The notes: generated from the letters alone by a model not told the origin. 64,000 nucleotides of DNA from Jeotgalibacillus haloalkalitolerans (GCF_034427455.1 NZ_JAXQNN010000007.1:1-64000), one strand, 5' to 3'; positions 18,761 to 33,618 are shown, counted from the stretch's first letter. Numbers and translations: made by a program.

Positions 18761-19786
18761 ATGGCAAATATAATTGACATCCAAAAGCGTCTGGTACCTG
18801 ACCTGCTAGATGAGATTCAACTGAAGTACCAGGTTTTGAGGTCAGTCAGGTTCTTGCAGCCTGTTGGCAGAAGAAGTCTTGCACAGTCTCTTGGTATGAC
18901 TGAGCGGGTATTAAGGAAAGAGGTTGAGCAGTTAAAAGCTCAGGATCTGCTTCACATTCATTCATCAGGAATGAGCCTGACAAAGGATGGGTTGGAAATC
19001 CTTATTCCGCTTGAACGCATGATCAATGAGATATCGGGTATAACCTTAATGGAGCATTCCTTAAAGGAAATGCTGAAAGTCAAAGAGGTTATGATTGTAC
19101 CCGGTGACAGCGACGATTCGCCATGGGTGAAGGAAGAGCTTGGACGGGCAGCAATTCAGAGTATGAAGCCTTATGTCGGCACTGACACAGTGATTGCAGT
19201 GACCGGTGGTACCACAATGTCTGCAGTAGCAGGCATGCTGACACCTGACTTTGCCACTCCTGAAACATTATTTGTTCCGGCACGTGGCGGCATTGGTGAG
19301 GATGTTCAGAACCAGGCGAATACGATCTGCTCGACAATGGCACTTAAATCCGGTGCGAGGCACAGAGTTCTATATGTGCCGGATCAGGTCAGCCGTGAAG
19401 TGTATGAATCGATCATGAAAGAACCTGCGATAAAAGAAGTGATGTCACTCATTACTTCAGCAGATATTGTTCTTCACGGAATCGGTGATGCATTTACAAT
19501 GGCAAAGCGCCGCAGCACAACAGAAGAACATTTTCAGACCATATCTTCCGGACAGGCTGTAGGTGAAGCATTTGGTTATTATTTTGATGTGGAAGGTAAC
19601 ATTGTCCACAAGGTAAAAACCATCGGGCTTCAGCTGAAAGACCTGAGCAATGTACCTAACGTATTTGCCGTAGCCGGAGGTCATTCGAAGGCACAGGCAA
19701 TCCGCGCTTATTTTAAAGGCGCACCAGAGACTTCTTCGACGCTGATTACAGACGAAGGAGCAGCGAAAGAGCTTTTGAAAGGGTAA
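18761..19786 (+). CDS. cggR: CggR, central glycolytic genes regulator
   Basis: SorC/DeoR-type repressor of the gapA operon, sensing fructose-1,6-bisphosphate. 341 aa. N-terminal winged-helix (about 25-85: GRRSLAQSLGMTERVLRKEVEQLKAQDLL) and C-terminal sugar-phosphate-binding domain (from about 90; VTGGTTMSAVAGML near 148). First gene of the glycolytic operon and probably autoregulated through the operator at 18655. Confidence 0.95.
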   Translation: MANIIDIQKRLVPDLLDEIQLKYQVLRSVRFLQPVGRRSLAQSLGMTERVLRKEVEQLKAQDLLHIHSSGMSLTKDGLEILIPLERMINEISGITLMEHSLKEMLKVKEVMIVPGDSDDSPWVKEELGRAAIQSMKPYVGTDTVIAVTGGTTMSAVAGMLTPDFATPETLFVPARGGIGEDVQNQANTICSTMALKSGARHRVLYVPDQVSREVYESIMKEPAIKEVMSLITSADIVLHGIGDAFTMAKRRSTTEEHFQTISSGQAVGEAFGYYFDVEGNIVHKVKTIGLQLKDLSNVPNVFAVAGGHSKAQAIRAYFKGAPETSSTLITDEGAAKELLKG

Positions 19787-19803
19787 GACCTTTTAAAATA
19801 TAA

Positions 19804-20853
<1,050 letters not shown>

Positions 20854-20879
20854 GAAGTCCGGATTTAAATAGAGTATGA

Positions 20880-20909
20880 TTGGTCTTTCGGCCGGTCATC
20901 CCTTATAAT
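20880..20909 (+). promoter_or_regulatory. Possible internal promoter before pgk
   Basis: TTGGTC and TATAAT separated by 18 nt. Spacing is not optimal; offered because a terminator-like hairpin just downstream of gapA would make a second promoter useful. Confidence 0.35.
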
Positions 20910-20921
20910 AAGAGGGTGAAA

Positions 20922-20956
20922 CGGGGAGCGGGGAATGATCCCCTCTCCCTTTTTTC
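20922..20956 (+). terminator. Terminator-like hairpin between gapA and pgk
   Basis: GGGGAG-CGGGG and CCCC-TCTCCC arms close a hairpin followed by six T residues. Likely partial termination that lets gapA transcripts outnumber the downstream genes. Confidence 0.6.
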
Positions 20957-20993
20957 ATCCGCTTGCCAATAAATTGAAGGAGGCCTGTATTCA

Positions 20994-22178
20994 ATGAACA
21001 AGAAAAGCATGAAAGATGTTGATCTTAAAGGGAAACGGGTATTTTGCCGCGTAGACTTTAACGTGCCGATGAAGGACGGAGAAGTGACAGACGATACACG
21101 CGTGCGTGCAGCCCTGCCTACGATCAAGTATTTAACAGAAGCCGGAGCGAAGGTGATTTTAGCGAGCCACCTTGGACGTCCAAAGGGTGAGGTTGTTGAG
21201 GAACTTCGTCTTGCACCTGTCGCAGCACACCTGTCTTCACTCATTGGAAAAGATGTGAAAACAGTGGATGAGGCATACGGTGCGAAAGCTGAAGAAGCCG
21301 TTTCATCTCTTGAAGAAGGAGACATTCTCGTTCTTGAAAATGTGCGCTTCTACCCAGGTGAGGAAAAGAACGATGCTGAACTTGCAAAGCACTTTGCAAG
21401 CCTTGCTGATGTCTATGTAAACGATGCATTCGGTGCAGCACACCGTGCACATGCTTCAACTGCAGGAATCGCAGAACACATCCCTGCTGTTTCAGGTCTG
21501 CTGATGGAAAAAGAGCTTGATGTATTAGGAAAAGCATTATCTAATCCGGAGCGCCCGTTTACAGCAATTATTGGCGGAGCAAAAGTAAAAGATAAAATTG
21601 GTGTAATCGATCATCTGCTTGATAAAGTGGATAACCTGATTATCGGTGGCGGACTGGCTTATACTTTCGTAAAAGCACAGGGCCATGAAATCGGAAAATC
21701 TCTTTTAGAAGAAGATAAGATTGATCTTGCAAAACAATTTATGAAAAAAGCAGAAGACAAAGGCGTGAAGTTCTATATGCCGGTCGATATCGTCGTAGCG
21801 GATGATTTTTCAAACGATGCGAATATCAAAGAAGTTCCGGTTGATGAAATTCCATCTGACTGGGAAGGTCTTGATATCGGACCGAAAACACGTGAATTGT
21901 ACCGTGATGTGATCCTTCAGTCCAAGCTTGTGATCTGGAATGGACCAATGGGCGTATTTGAACTTGATTCATTTGCGAATGGTACAAAAGCGGTAGGACA
22001 AGCCCTTGCTGATGCACAGGATACATATTCTGTCATCGGTGGAGGAGACTCAGCTGCAGCAGTCGAGAAATTCGGCATGGCAGATAAAATGAGTCATATC
22101 TCAACAGGTGGCGGTGCCTCTCTTGAGTTTATGGAAGGTAAAGATCTTCCAGGCGTTGTCGCACTAAACGATAAGTAA
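20994..22178 (+). CDS. pgk: Phosphoglycerate kinase
   Basis: Transfers phosphate from 1,3-bisphosphoglycerate to ADP. 394 aa, typical. [23 protein letters not shown] near the start, SHLGRPKG near 57, and the nucleotide-binding [13 protein letters not shown] near 350 are all present. AGGAGG precedes the ATG. 21 nt before tpiA. Confidence 0.98.
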   Translation: MNKKSMKDVDLKGKRVFCRVDFNVPMKDGEVTDDTRVRAALPTIKYLTEAGAKVILASHLGRPKGEVVEELRLAPVAAHLSSLIGKDVKTVDEAYGAKAEEAVSSLEEGDILVLENVRFYPGEEKNDAELAKHFASLADVYVNDAFGAAHRAHASTAGIAEHIPAVSGLLMEKELDVLGKALSNPERPFTAIIGGAKVKDKIGVIDHLLDKVDNLIIGGGLAYTFVKAQGHEIGKSLLEEDKIDLAKQFMKKAEDKGVKFYMPVDIVVADDFSNDANIKEVPVDEIPSDWEGLDIGPKTRELYRDVILQSKLVIWNGPMGVFELDSFANGTKAVGQALADAQDTYSVIGGGDSAAAVEKFGMADKMSHISTGGGASLEFMEGKDLPGVVALNDK

Positions 22179-22193
22179 ACCGGGAAAGGATGA

Positions 22194-24486
<2,293 letters not shown>

Positions 24487-24500
24487 GGTTTCCTGTAATC

Positions 24501-24627
24501 GCAGACCTGCGCTTCAGGCGGAGGCTTTCCGGACGGCGGTCGCTGAGCCTCCTCAGGCAAGCCTTGCGGGGTCTCAGCTATCCCGCTGCTCGTCCCGGAG
24601 TCCCCGTCTTACGCTCCGGTCTGCTGG
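24501..24627 (-). repeat. GC-rich ~130-bp palindromic repeat, copy 7 (gpmI-eno gap)
   Basis: Reverse orientation: arms GCAGACCTGCGCTTC and CGCTCCGGTCTGCTG, internal CTTTCCGGACGG, GCTGAGCCTCCTC, GGGGTCTCAGC and CCCGGAGTCCCC. Starts about 15 nt after the gpmI stop. Confidence 0.85.
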
Positions 24628-24760
24628 ATGCTTCTTAATAAAAAGAAACAAAAATTCTTCCGGGTTTTGTTTCGAACACAATTTAATTCTAGATAGTGAA
24701 TTCATGACACAGTGTACTTCCGGCCTGAAGTTTGAATTTTGCTATCTAATGATTTGCACG

Positions 24761-26238
<1,478 letters not shown>

Positions 26239-26245
26239 TATGATG

Positions 26246-26281
26246 AATCCTCTCTGCTGTAATGGCAGGGGGGATTTTTTT
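26246..26281 (+). terminator. Terminator after eno
   Basis: ATCCTCTCTGC and GCAGGGGGGAT arms followed by seven T residues. Confidence 0.85.
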
Positions 26282-26366
26282 GTGATACAGCGCGAAGGAG
26301 TAAGGGTATCATTTATGCATAATATCCCATTTTGATACACTCACCTCCGTCCCCCTGTATCAGCGA

Positions 26367-26394
26367 ACATTTTTAAACACATTCTTCATACAAT
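26367..26394 (+). promoter_or_regulatory. Candidate mother-cell sigma (SigE/SigK) promoter of the cwlJ-like gene
   Basis: CATACAAT at 26387-26394 is a textbook -10 for SigE/SigK of bacilli; an AC about 18 nt upstream fits the SigK -35 and the T/A-rich stretch a loose SigE -35. There is no sigma-A-like promoter here. It lies right before a gene whose B. subtilis relative is made in the mother cell. Confidence 0.5.
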
Positions 26395-26412
26395 GATGTA
26401 GAGGTGAAGAAC

Positions 26413-26850
26413 GTGACAAGAGTGAAACACAACAGCAAGGATATTGATCTGATTGCAAGAATGATAAGAGCTGAAGCTGAGGGTGAAGGGAAGCTGGGCA
26501 TGCTGATGGTTGGGAATGTGATTGTGAATCGGGCTGTGGCTGACTGTCTGGATTTCAGGGATGTCAGAACGATCAATGATGTGATTTTTCAAATTCAGGG
26601 TGGGAATTATTCTTTTGAAGCTGTGCAGAAAGGTAATTTATTTTATAGTCCGGCAAGGGATCTTGAAAGAGATCTAGCTAGACAGGTCATTAAGAATTGG
26701 AGGCAGCATCCTTCTAAATATGCGCTTTGGTACTTCAATCCTTATGCGCCATGCCCTCCGACGTGGTACGATCAGCCATTTTCAGGGCAGTTTAAGCAGC
26801 ATTGTTATTATGAACCTCAGGCTAATACGTGTGAGAGTGTTTATAGATGA
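26413..26850 (+). CDS. cwlJ: Cell wall hydrolase, SleB/CwlJ family
   Basis: Predicted spore cortex-lytic enzyme of the Hydrolase_2 (CwlJ/SleB) family. 145 aa, about the length of CwlJ (142), and like CwlJ without a signal peptide or peptidoglycan-binding domain. LIARMIRAEAEGEGKLGMLMVGNVIVNRA holds the conserved catalytic-region Glu; NPYAPCPPTWYDQPFSGQFKQHCYYEP is typical for the C-terminus. I chose GTG at 26413 with GAGGTG at 26401-26406; a GTG overlapping that site at 26404 is unlikely. A monocistronic unit with its own terminator. Confidence 0.85.
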   Translation: MTRVKHNSKDIDLIARMIRAEAEGEGKLGMLMVGNVIVNRAVADCLDFRDVRTINDVIFQIQGGNYSFEAVQKGNLFYSPARDLERDLARQVIKNWRQHPSKYALWYFNPYAPCPPTWYDQPFSGQFKQHCYYEPQANTCESVYR

Positions 26851-26872
26851 TCCAGAACTTGCTCATTATGTT

Positions 26873-26908
26873 AACCCTCTCTGCCGCTGGTGGCAGAGAG
26901 GGTTTTTT
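26873..26908 (+). terminator. Terminator after the cwlJ-like gene
   Basis: AACCCTCTCTGCC and GGCAGAGAGGGTT form a perfect 13-bp stem with a T-run. Confidence 0.93.
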
Positions 26909-27099
26909 ACTTCCCGATATGCTCAGCTGCAGCATAATTTTTTACCACGTTTAGAAATGGTCAGGCAGGATATAATATTAATACGTATAATTATCTGAAT
27001 AAAAAGAATATTCAGTATGCGTATCAATTTCTGTCAGATATAATTGAAGTATGAAATATCAGCATCAGATTTGGTTATTAAAAGAAGGAGGGGCTTTTG

Positions 27100-27249
27100 A
27101 TGGAACAAATCATTATGTGCGAAGTGAACAGCTGTAAATTCAACCGGGATGGTACAAGGTGTGGTGCGGAAAAGATTCATGTGGCACCTCATAAAGGCCG
27201 TGCGGATTCAAGTGAGGAAACAGACTGCAAGACATACGAGCATATTTAA
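27100..27249 (+). CDS. DUF1540 small Cys-rich protein
   Basis: 49-aa peptide starting MEQIIMCEVNSCKFN and preceded by a very strong AAGGAGGGG site. It carries the DUF1540 pattern CxVxxCxxN...C, then C near residue 43, four Cys in all, suggestive of a metal-binding knuckle. DUF1540 proteins are common in spore formers, function unknown. Followed by a terminator shared with the convergent ABC operon. Confidence 0.88.
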   Translation: MEQIIMCEVNSCKFNRDGTRCGAEKIHVAPHKGRADSSEETDCKTYEHI

Positions 27250-27253
27250 AGAG

Positions 27254-27286
27254 AAAGCGGCTGCCGTGCGAAGCAGCCGCTTTTTC
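27254..27286. terminator. Bidirectional terminator between the DUF1540 gene and the ABC permease
   Basis: AAGCGGCTGC and GCAGCCGCTT perfect 10-bp stem flanked by T-run on the plus side and an A-rich stretch on the other. Confidence 0.9.
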
Positions 27287-27290
27287 TATA

Positions 27291-28082
27291 TTAATCCGTA
27301 CTCACTGCTTTTTTAGCTGATACAGCCGAGAAGGTGATCGTAATCGCACAAAGTCCCGCAATTACCAGGAACCCTAATACGATTGGCCAGGTATCCGTAA
27401 AACCGTCAATCAGCACTGTTCGCATGGCTTCAAATAAATAAGTAACCGGGTTAATTGAAGCTGCTACTTTTAACCACGCAGCATCAATGAGTTCATAAGG
27501 CACAAAGGTTGTGCTGAGGAAAATCAGCGGGAAGAAGATAAATGTTCCTGCCTGCGCTGACTGTGCGTTTTTAGCACGAAGCGCGACTCCCACGGAATAT
27601 CCCGCAAATGCAAGGCCCCAGCCAAGTGTTAATAATAAGACGACAACTACTCCCATTGCACCGCCGGCAACCTCCAGTCCTAAAATAAAGCCCACACAAA
27701 TAATGAGTCCTGCCTGAATCACAAGCTGAAGCATACCGGCAATAATCGGTCCAAGTACAATCGCGAGCCGCGAACTTGGTGTCAAAAGCAGCCTGGAGAA
27801 AAATCCATTATCCAGATCCTTCACGAGCGCCTGCCCGGCACCACCGGCTCCGCCGATTGCTGCAGAAACAATGGATACAGGAAGGATAAATGCCAGGTAG
27901 TTTGCTCCTTCAAATGCAGGCAGGTTCGCGATACCGCTCAGCCCCGCTTCATATACAAATAGAAAAAACATACTGATTGCTAGGTTCGGTATAAAAATCA
28001 GCGGGTTTCTAAGGATCGTCACAATACTCCGTTTTGTCATAACAAGTGTATCTGAGAAAAAGTTACCCTGCTGCTTATTCAT
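27291..28082 (-). CDS. ABC-2 type exporter permease (DrrB-like)
   Basis: 263-aa integral membrane protein with about six hydrophobic segments, belonging to the ABC-2 family (daunorubicin/multidrug type). The typical order is soluble N-terminus, TM1-2, re-entrant region near LVKDLDNGFFSRLLLTPSSR (85-105), four further TMs, and INPVTYLFEAMRTVL near the end. The start overlaps the end of the ATPase gene by 8 nt. The pair would export drugs, lipids or polyketides; substrate not predictable. Confidence 0.9.
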   Translation of the reverse strand: MNKQQGNFFSDTLVMTKRSIVTILRNPLIFIPNLAISMFFLFVYEAGLSGIANLPAFEGANYLAFILPVSIVSAAIGGAGGAGQALVKDLDNGFFSRLLLTPSSRLAIVLGPIIAGMLQLVIQAGLIICVGFILGLEVAGGAMGVVVVLLLTLGWGLAFAGYSVGVALRAKNAQSAQAGTFIFFPLIFLSTTFVPYELIDAAWLKVAASINPVTYLFEAMRTVLIDGFTDTWPIVLGFLVIAGLCAITITFSAVSAKKAVSTD

Positions 28083-29031
28083 TCAGCCCACCATCCTTCT
28101 GTTCATTTGTCACCTGGATAAATACATCATCAAGAGAAGGGGGCTTTACATTAAGCTGTGCAGGATGCAGGTTCCGTTCATCAAGCTTTCTGATCACATC
28201 CGCTAATATAGATGTGCCATTTTCAGCAAGGATTGTCACATCGTTTTTCACGCGCTCCGTTTGATACTCAGGGGAAGCAACTGCCTCATGAGCACTGATT
28301 GCTTCTTCCTCTTCTTCAAATTGAAGGACAATTGCATCAAGACCAAGTGTCCGTTTCAGTTCAGCAGGTGTACCGGTTGCCACAATCTGCCCCTTATTAA
28401 TAATGGAAATGCGGTCAGCCAGCTGGTCCGCTTCTTCTAGGTATTGTGTTGTCAGAAAAATCGTCGTGCCTTCTTCTTTATTCAGGCGTTTGATTTCACG
28501 CCAGATTGCCTTCCGGTTAGCAGGGTCAAGGCCGGTTGTCGGCTCATCAAGAAACAGAATTTTCGGCTGGTGGACAAGTGTCATCGCAAGGTCGAGCCTT
28601 CTTCTCATCCCTCCTGAATACTTTCCGCTCAGACGGTCAGCATCGTCAGTCAGTCCGACGAGCTCAAGCAGTTCTTCAGCCCGCTTCTTCGCTTCTTTTT
28701 TTGAAAAACCGAACAGTCTTGCCTGGAACTCAAGCAGCTCCCGTCCTTTTAAATCAGGATCAATGCCGGTTTCCTGCAGAGCAACACCAATTGACAGCCT
28801 GACTTTCTCAGGATCTTTACTGACATCATATCCTGCGACTTCAAGCTTTCCTGCTGTCGGCTTTAAAAGTGTAGTGAGCAGCTGGACCGTCGTGGATTTG
28901 CCCGCTCCGTTAGGACCTAAAAACGCAAAAAACTCACCTTCAGCCACATCAAAAGATACGCCTCTTACAGCTTTAACATCGCCTTTAAATGTCTTTTCAA
29001 TATTCTCAACATGGATTGTACCGTTCATCAT
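28075..29031 (-). CDS. ABC exporter ATPase (DrrA-like)
   Basis: 318-aa ATP-binding subunit. Walker A GPNGAGKST (near 40), Q-loop region, signature SGGMRRRLDLAMTL (near 142), Walker B ILFLDEPTTGLDP (near 163), switch His missing in the canonical spot but FLTTQYLEEADQLADR is typical of the DrrA group, where Gln replaces His. The C-terminal extension (after about 230) is also typical of DrrA-like proteins. GGGAGG before the ATG. Confidence 0.92.
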   Translation of the reverse strand: MMNGTIHVENIEKTFKGDVKAVRGVSFDVAEGEFFAFLGPNGAGKSTTVQLLTTLLKPTAGKLEVAGYDVSKDPEKVRLSIGVALQETGIDPDLKGRELLEFQARLFGFSKKEAKKRAEELLELVGLTDDADRLSGKYSGGMRRRLDLAMTLVHQPKILFLDEPTTGLDPANRKAIWREIKRLNKEEGTTIFLTTQYLEEADQLADRISIINKGQIVATGTPAELKRTLGLDAIVLQFEEEEEAISAHEAVASPEYQTERVKNDVTILAENGTSILADVIRKLDERNLHPAQLNVKPPSLDDVFIQVTNEQKDGGLNE

Positions 29032-29194
29032 CTAACCTCCCGACAGGTGTGTCAGTTTTGATTTTATTCTATGCCTAAATCAGTTTTCTGACAAATTTGA
29101 GTGTTTTTAAATATTGTCGAAAACAAAGATTGTATGCCTTATGGGCGTATGATAAAATGAAACGAGTGTAAGGTCGGTTCAGGAGGTGGAACAC

Positions 29195-29428
29195 ATGGAA
29201 ACATTATTAACTGTCCTATTAGTCATTGTATGTATCTCGTTGATCGTCGTGGTTCTTCTGCAGTCAGGTAAAAGTTCTGGTCTTTCAGGCGCCATTTCAG
29301 GTGGAGCTGAGCAGCTTTTCGGCAAGCAGAAAGCACGTGGGATTGACCTTGTTTTAAACCGTATTACTATCGTTCTCTCGGTACTGTTTTTCGTTTTGAC
29401 GATTTCAGTTGCCTTTGTGCTAAAATAA
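29195..29428 (+). CDS. secG: SecG, preprotein translocase subunit
   Basis: 77-aa two-TM protein of the SecYEG channel. The conserved loop [29 protein letters not shown] lies between the TMs. GGAGGTG at 29180-29186 supports the ATG at 29195 over one 9 nt upstream. In B. subtilis secG also precedes yvaK-rnr-smpB. Confidence 0.95.
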   Translation: METLLTVLLVIVCISLIVVVLLQSGKSSGLSGAISGGAEQLFGKQKARGIDLVLNRITIVLSVLFFVLTISVAFVLK

Positions 29429-29435
29429 ATGCTCA

Positions 29436-29463
29436 AAACCCGATCGGATGGTCGGGTTTTTAT
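29436..29463 (+). terminator. Terminator after secG
   Basis: AACCCGATC and GGTCGGGTT arms with a short loop and T-run. Confidence 0.82.
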
Positions 29464-29509
29464 TATTTCTTTTTAAAGGGAATGGTTATATTCTATGCGG
29501 TGAGATGAA

Positions 29510-29640
29510 TCGTCTCGCTGCGCTTAAGGGGGACGCTTTCCGGACGGTTTTTGCTGAGCCTCCTCGCGCTTCGCACTGCGGGGTCTCAGCTTACAACTAA
29601 TCGTCCCGGAGTCGCCCCCTTCCGCTTCGCTCGACTGTGA
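29510..29640 (-). repeat. GC-rich ~130-bp palindromic repeat, copy 9
   Basis: Reverse orientation: CTGCGCTTAAGGGGGACGC, CTTTCCGGACGG, GCTGAGCCTCCTCGCG, GGGGTCTCAGC, CCCGGAGTCGCCCCC and CCGCTTCGCTCG. Between secG and the esterase. Confidence 0.8.
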
Positions 29641-29705
29641 TTACTCTTTATAATTGAAGAGCATATTAAAATGACCTTCCAACCGGTCAATGATCATAAT
29701 GGTGA

Positions 29706-29882
29706 TGTCAAAGTTAAATGTTACTGCAGTCATTGAAAGCTATTGTGTACTCAACAACAGTGTCACTGCAGTCAGCATAGACTATACAGCACTCAACCCG
29801 GGTGTGTCGCTACGTCGACCGGCATGATATGTCACTCAATTAGGGTGTATTGCTACGTCGATAGCCGGCATACGTCATTCAA
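29706..29882. repeat. 21-bp periodic repeat array, copy C (upstream of the esterase)
   Basis: Related cores (AGTCAT, ACTCAA, AGTCAG, ACTCAA, ACGTCG, ACTCAA, ACGTCG, ATTCAA) begin at 29728, 29749, 29770, 29791, 29812, 29834, 29855 and 29877. Spacing is 21 or 22 nt. The stretch CCCGGGTGTGTCGCTAC is shared with the GCTACA arrays at 2.0 and 17.0 kb, so this is a diverged member of that family. Non-coding as far as I can see. Confidence 0.7.
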
Positions 29883-29987
29883 CCGGACCGGCCGCTGAGT
29901 GCCACACCCACAATGCGCACAAATAGCTTTCCACCGCGTTTTCTACTAAAATAGAACGAGACGAAATTGCAATTGGAGTGACAAATG

Positions 29988-30740
29988 ATGAAATTAAATT
30001 TACCAAAACCATTTACATTTGAAGGCGGGAAGCGTGCAGTATTATTACTACACGGGTTTACAGGTAATTCTTCTGACGTCAGAATGCTTGGCCGCTTTTT
30101 AGAGAAGAACGGATATACATCACATGCGCCTCACTATAAAGGGCATGGTGTGCCGCCTGAGGAGCTAGTTGAGACTGGACCTGAGGACTGGTGGAAGGAT
30201 GTTGAAGCAGGCTATGAGCACCTGAAGAATCTGGGCTATGAGGAGATTGCCGTTGCAGGGCTTTCACTTGGTGGTGTATTTTCACTGAAGTTAGGTTACA
30301 CTGCTCCTGTAAAGGGTATCGTGACAATGTGTGCGCCGATGTACATTAAGAGTGAAGAAGTGATGTACAAAGGAGTTTTAGAGTACGCCCGCGAATTTAA
30401 GAAATATGAGAAAAAAGATGAAGATCAGATTGAAGCTGAAATGAAGGAATTTGAAAAGACACCAATGAACACGCTGAAGGCACTTCAGGAACTGATTGGT
30501 GATGTGAGAAATTCTGTTGACATGATCTATACGCCAACTTTTGTTGTGCAGGGAAGACATGATCACATGATTAATACAGATTCAGCAAATATTATCTTTG
30601 AAGGCATTGAAACTGATCAGAAGAAGCTGAAATGGTATGAGGAGTCAGGCCACGTGATTACGCTTGATAAAGAGAAGGAACAGCTGCATGAGGATGTGCT
30701 GGCATTTCTTGATTCCCTTGACTGGTCAGTTGAAAAATAA
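29988..30740 (+). CDS. Carboxylesterase, Est30/YvaK family
   Basis: 250-aa alpha/beta hydrolase that hydrolyses short carboxyl esters. [13 protein letters not shown] near residue 24 (oxyanion hole), nucleophile in GLSLGG (near 92-97), Asp in [15 protein letters not shown] (near 192) and His in ESGHVITLD (near 222). Same neighbour order as yvaK-rnr-smpB in B. subtilis. Two adjacent ATGs; GGAGTGAC lies upstream. Confidence 0.93.
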   Translation: MKLNLPKPFTFEGGKRAVLLLHGFTGNSSDVRMLGRFLEKNGYTSHAPHYKGHGVPPEELVETGPEDWWKDVEAGYEHLKNLGYEEIAVAGLSLGGVFSLKLGYTAPVKGIVTMCAPMYIKSEEVMYKGVLEYAREFKKYEKKDEDQIEAEMKEFEKTPMNTLKALQELIGDVRNSVDMIYTPTFVVQGRHDHMINTDSANIIFEGIETDQKKLKWYEESGHVITLDKEKEQLHEDVLAFLDSLDWSVEK

Positions 30741-30764
30741 CAGCTGAAAATGGAGGGATCGCTG

Positions 30765-33092
30765 ATGGAAGAATCGGTGATGAAAATGAAAGACAGACTG
30801 CTCACGTTTATGCGGGAGGAAGCCTATAAACCGCTGACTGTGCAGGAACTGGAGGAATCGTTCGGGATTCATGATTCTGCAGATTTCAAGGACCTTGTAA
30901 AATCCCTTGTGATTTTAGAGGAAAAAGGTGAGATCGTCAGAACGAGAAGTAACCGTTACGGACTTCCTGAAAAGATGAACCTGGTACGCGGCACGCTGTC
31001 AGGGCACGCGAAAGGATTTGCGTTTCTGATTCCGGATGAGCCGGGCAGAAATGATATCTTTATTCCGCCGAATGAATCTGCACACGCCATGCACGGAGAC
31101 AAAGTAATGGTCCGTGTATCACGTGAATCAAGAGGAGACCGTGAAGAAGGTACAGTTGTCCGTATTCTTGAGCGCGGGACGAAGCAGGTTGTCGGTACGT
31201 ATACAGAAAGTAAAAACTTCGGATTTGTGATGCCGGATGATAAGAAAATGACCAGCGATATTTTTGTTCCGAAAAATGCGAGCAAAGGTGCAGTGGAAGG
31301 TCATAAAGTCATTGTTGAAATCACAGCTTATCCGGATGGCCGTAATAGTGCTGAAGGTGAAGTGATCCAGATTCTCGGTCATAAAAATGATCCTGGTGTG
31401 GATATTTTATCAATTATTCATAAGCACGGCATTACAATTGAATTTCCTGATGAAGTGATTCAGCAGGCGAATGACGTACCTGATGAGATTGATCCGGCAG
31501 ATCTGAAAGACCGCCGTGATCTGCGTGACGTCACTACAGTTACGATTGACGGAGCGGATGCAAAGGATCTGGATGATGCGATTTCACTCACAAGACTGGA
31601 TAACGGAAACTATAAGCTTGGCGTTCATATTGCGGACGTCAGTCATTATGTAACGGAAGGCTCGCCAATTGACGAGGAAGCTTATGAGCGCGGGACCAGT
31701 GTCTACCTTGTAGACCGTGTAATTCCAATGATTCCGCACCGTCTGTCAAATGGGATCTGCTCACTGAATCCGAAAGTGGACCGCCTGACGCTCTCATGTG
31801 AAATGGAGATTGATCAAAACGGCGGCGTCATTAAACACGACATTTTCCAGAGTGTGATCCGGACAAATGAGCGAATGACGTATTCAGATGTGAATAAGAT
31901 TCTCGTTGATGAAGACGAAGCGCTGATTGAAAAGTATGAACCGCTCGTACCAATGTTCCGTGAGATGGAAAAGCTTGCGGCAATTCTGCGCGGGAAACGT
32001 TTTGGCCGCGGTGCGATTGACTTTGATTTTAAAGAAGCAAAAGTACTGGTGGATGAAGACGGAAACCCGACTGAAATCGGAATCCGTGAGCGCTCTGTCG
32101 GTGAAAAGCTGATTGAAGAATTTATGCTTGCGGCAAACGAAACAGTCGCTGAGCATTTCCACTGGATGAACCTGCCGTTTATTTACCGTATTCACGAGGA
32201 TCCAAAGGCTGAAAAGCTGGAGCGCTTCTTCGAGTTCATTACGAACTTCGGTATTACGGTAAAAGGAACAGGCAATGAAGTGCATCCAAGAGCGCTGCAG
32301 GAAATCATTGATGATATTCAGGGAACACCTGAAGAAATGGTGATTTCAACGATGATGCTGCGTTCCATGCAGCAGGCGAAATATGATGAAAACAGTCTGG
32401 GTCACTTTGGACTCGCGACTGACTTTTATACACATTTCACCTCACCGATCAGACGTTATCCTGATCTGATTGTCCACCGTTTAATCAGAACGTATCTGAT
32501 AAATAAAAAGGTGGATGAAAAGACGCAGAAGCGCTGGGCTGAACAGCTCCCTGAAATTGCTGCTCACACATCAGGACGTGAGAGACGCGCAGTGGATGCT
32601 GAGCGTGAAACAGACGAGCTGAAAAAAGCTGAATATATGATGGACAAGATTGGTGAAGAATTTGACGGCGTCATTTCTTCCGTAACGAACTTCGGTATAT
32701 TTGTGGAATTGTCCAATACAATCGAAGGTCTTGTACACGTCAGCTATATGACAGATGACTACTACCGCTTTGATGAGCGTCATATGGCGATGATTGGGGA
32801 ACGTACAGGAAATGTTTTCAGAATCGGTGATGAAATCTCAATCTGTGTTGTAAACGTCAATAAAGACGAGCGCGCAATTGATTTTGAAATTGTCGGTATG
32901 AAAGGCACGCCAAGAGTCCGCAGAGAAACTGCACGTGTCGTTGACAGCCGCGGCCGGGGACGTGACCGTGATAAAGACACCGGACGGAACCGTAAGAAAA
33001 AGCGTAAACGTGATGACGGCGGCAAGGGAGATAAGAAGAAATTTTATAAAGGTGCTCCGAAAAATAAGAATAAAAAGAAGAAGAGAAAGTAA
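30765..33092 (+). CDS. rnr: Ribonuclease R
   Basis: 3'-5' exoribonuclease that degrades structured RNA and defective mRNAs in tmRNA-mediated quality control. 775 aa. N-terminal winged helix, two cold-shock OB domains (about 70-230), RNB catalytic domain with the [14 protein letters not shown] metal motif near 275, S1 domain from about 630 ([18 protein letters not shown]), and a very Lys/Arg-rich tail. I chose the ATG at 30765 with GGAGGG upstream. Encoded beside smpB and ssrA, its functional partners. Confidence 0.97.
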   Translation: MEESVMKMKDRLLTFMREEAYKPLTVQELEESFGIHDSADFKDLVKSLVILEEKGEIVRTRSNRYGLPEKMNLVRGTLSGHAKGFAFLIPDEPGRNDIFIPPNESAHAMHGDKVMVRVSRESRGDREEGTVVRILERGTKQVVGTYTESKNFGFVMPDDKKMTSDIFVPKNASKGAVEGHKVIVEITAYPDGRNSAEGEVIQILGHKNDPGVDILSIIHKHGITIEFPDEVIQQANDVPDEIDPADLKDRRDLRDVTTVTIDGADAKDLDDAISLTRLDNGNYKLGVHIADVSHYVTEGSPIDEEAYERGTSVYLVDRVIPMIPHRLSNGICSLNPKVDRLTLSCEMEIDQNGGVIKHDIFQSVIRTNERMTYSDVNKILVDEDEALIEKYEPLVPMFREMEKLAAILRGKRFGRGAIDFDFKEAKVLVDEDGNPTEIGIRERSVGEKLIEEFMLAANETVAEHFHWMNLPFIYRIHEDPKAEKLERFFEFITNFGITVKGTGNEVHPRALQEIIDDIQGTPEEMVISTMMLRSMQQAKYDENSLGHFGLATDFYTHFTSPIRRYPDLIVHRLIRTYLINKKVDEKTQKRWAEQLPEIAAHTSGRERRAVDAERETDELKKAEYMMDKIGEEFDGVISSVTNFGIFVELSNTIEGLVHVSYMTDDYYRFDERHMAMIGERTGNVFRIGDEISICVVNVNKDERAIDFEIVGMKGTPRVRRETARVVDSRGRGRDRDKDTGRNRKKKRKRDDGGKGDKKKFYKGAPKNKNKKKKRK

Positions 33093-33143
33093 GGTGTGGG
33101 GTCAGCTTTGACCCTGCCGCCTTTTATTGGGGAGGTTATACTC

Positions 33144-33608
33144 ATGCCTAAAGGAGAAGGTAAATTACTCGCGCAAAATAAAAAAGCGCGTCACGACTAT
33201 TTTATAGAAGAAACGTTTGAAGCAGGCATTGTGCTTCAGGGAACTGAAATCAAATCAATCCGCAGGGGCCGTGTGAACCTGAAGGATTCATTTGCGCGAA
33301 TCAGTAATGGCGAAGTGTTTTTAAATAATGCACATATCAGTCCTTATGAGGAAGGTAACCGTTATAATCACGATCCGCTGCGTGAGAGAAAGCTGCTTTT
33401 GCATAAACAACAGATTAATAAGTTAATAGGCTTAACGAAACAGCAGGGCTATTCAATCGTTCCGCTGAAGCTGTATATTAAAGACGGCTATGCGAAAGTG
33501 CTGATTGGTCTTGGTAAAGGTAAAAAGAAATATGATAAGCGCGAGACGCTGAAGAAGAAGGATGCGAAGCGTGAAGTGGCACGTGCACTGAAAGAACGCC
33601 AGCGGTAA
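33144..33608 (+). CDS. smpB: SmpB, SsrA-binding protein
   Basis: 154-aa OB-fold protein that delivers tmRNA to stalled ribosomes. N-terminal [27 protein letters not shown], central [23 protein letters not shown], and a basic tail. GGGGAGG before the ATG at 33144; an earlier in-frame GTG (33096) is unsupported. ssrA follows 126 nt downstream with its own promoter. Confidence 0.97.
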   Translation: MPKGEGKLLAQNKKARHDYFIEETFEAGIVLQGTEIKSIRRGRVNLKDSFARISNGEVFLNNAHISPYEEGNRYNHDPLRERKLLLHKQQINKLIGLTKQQGYSIVPLKLYIKDGYAKVLIGLGKGKKKYDKRETLKKKDAKREVARALKERQR

Positions 33609-33618
33609 AGCATTCCAG

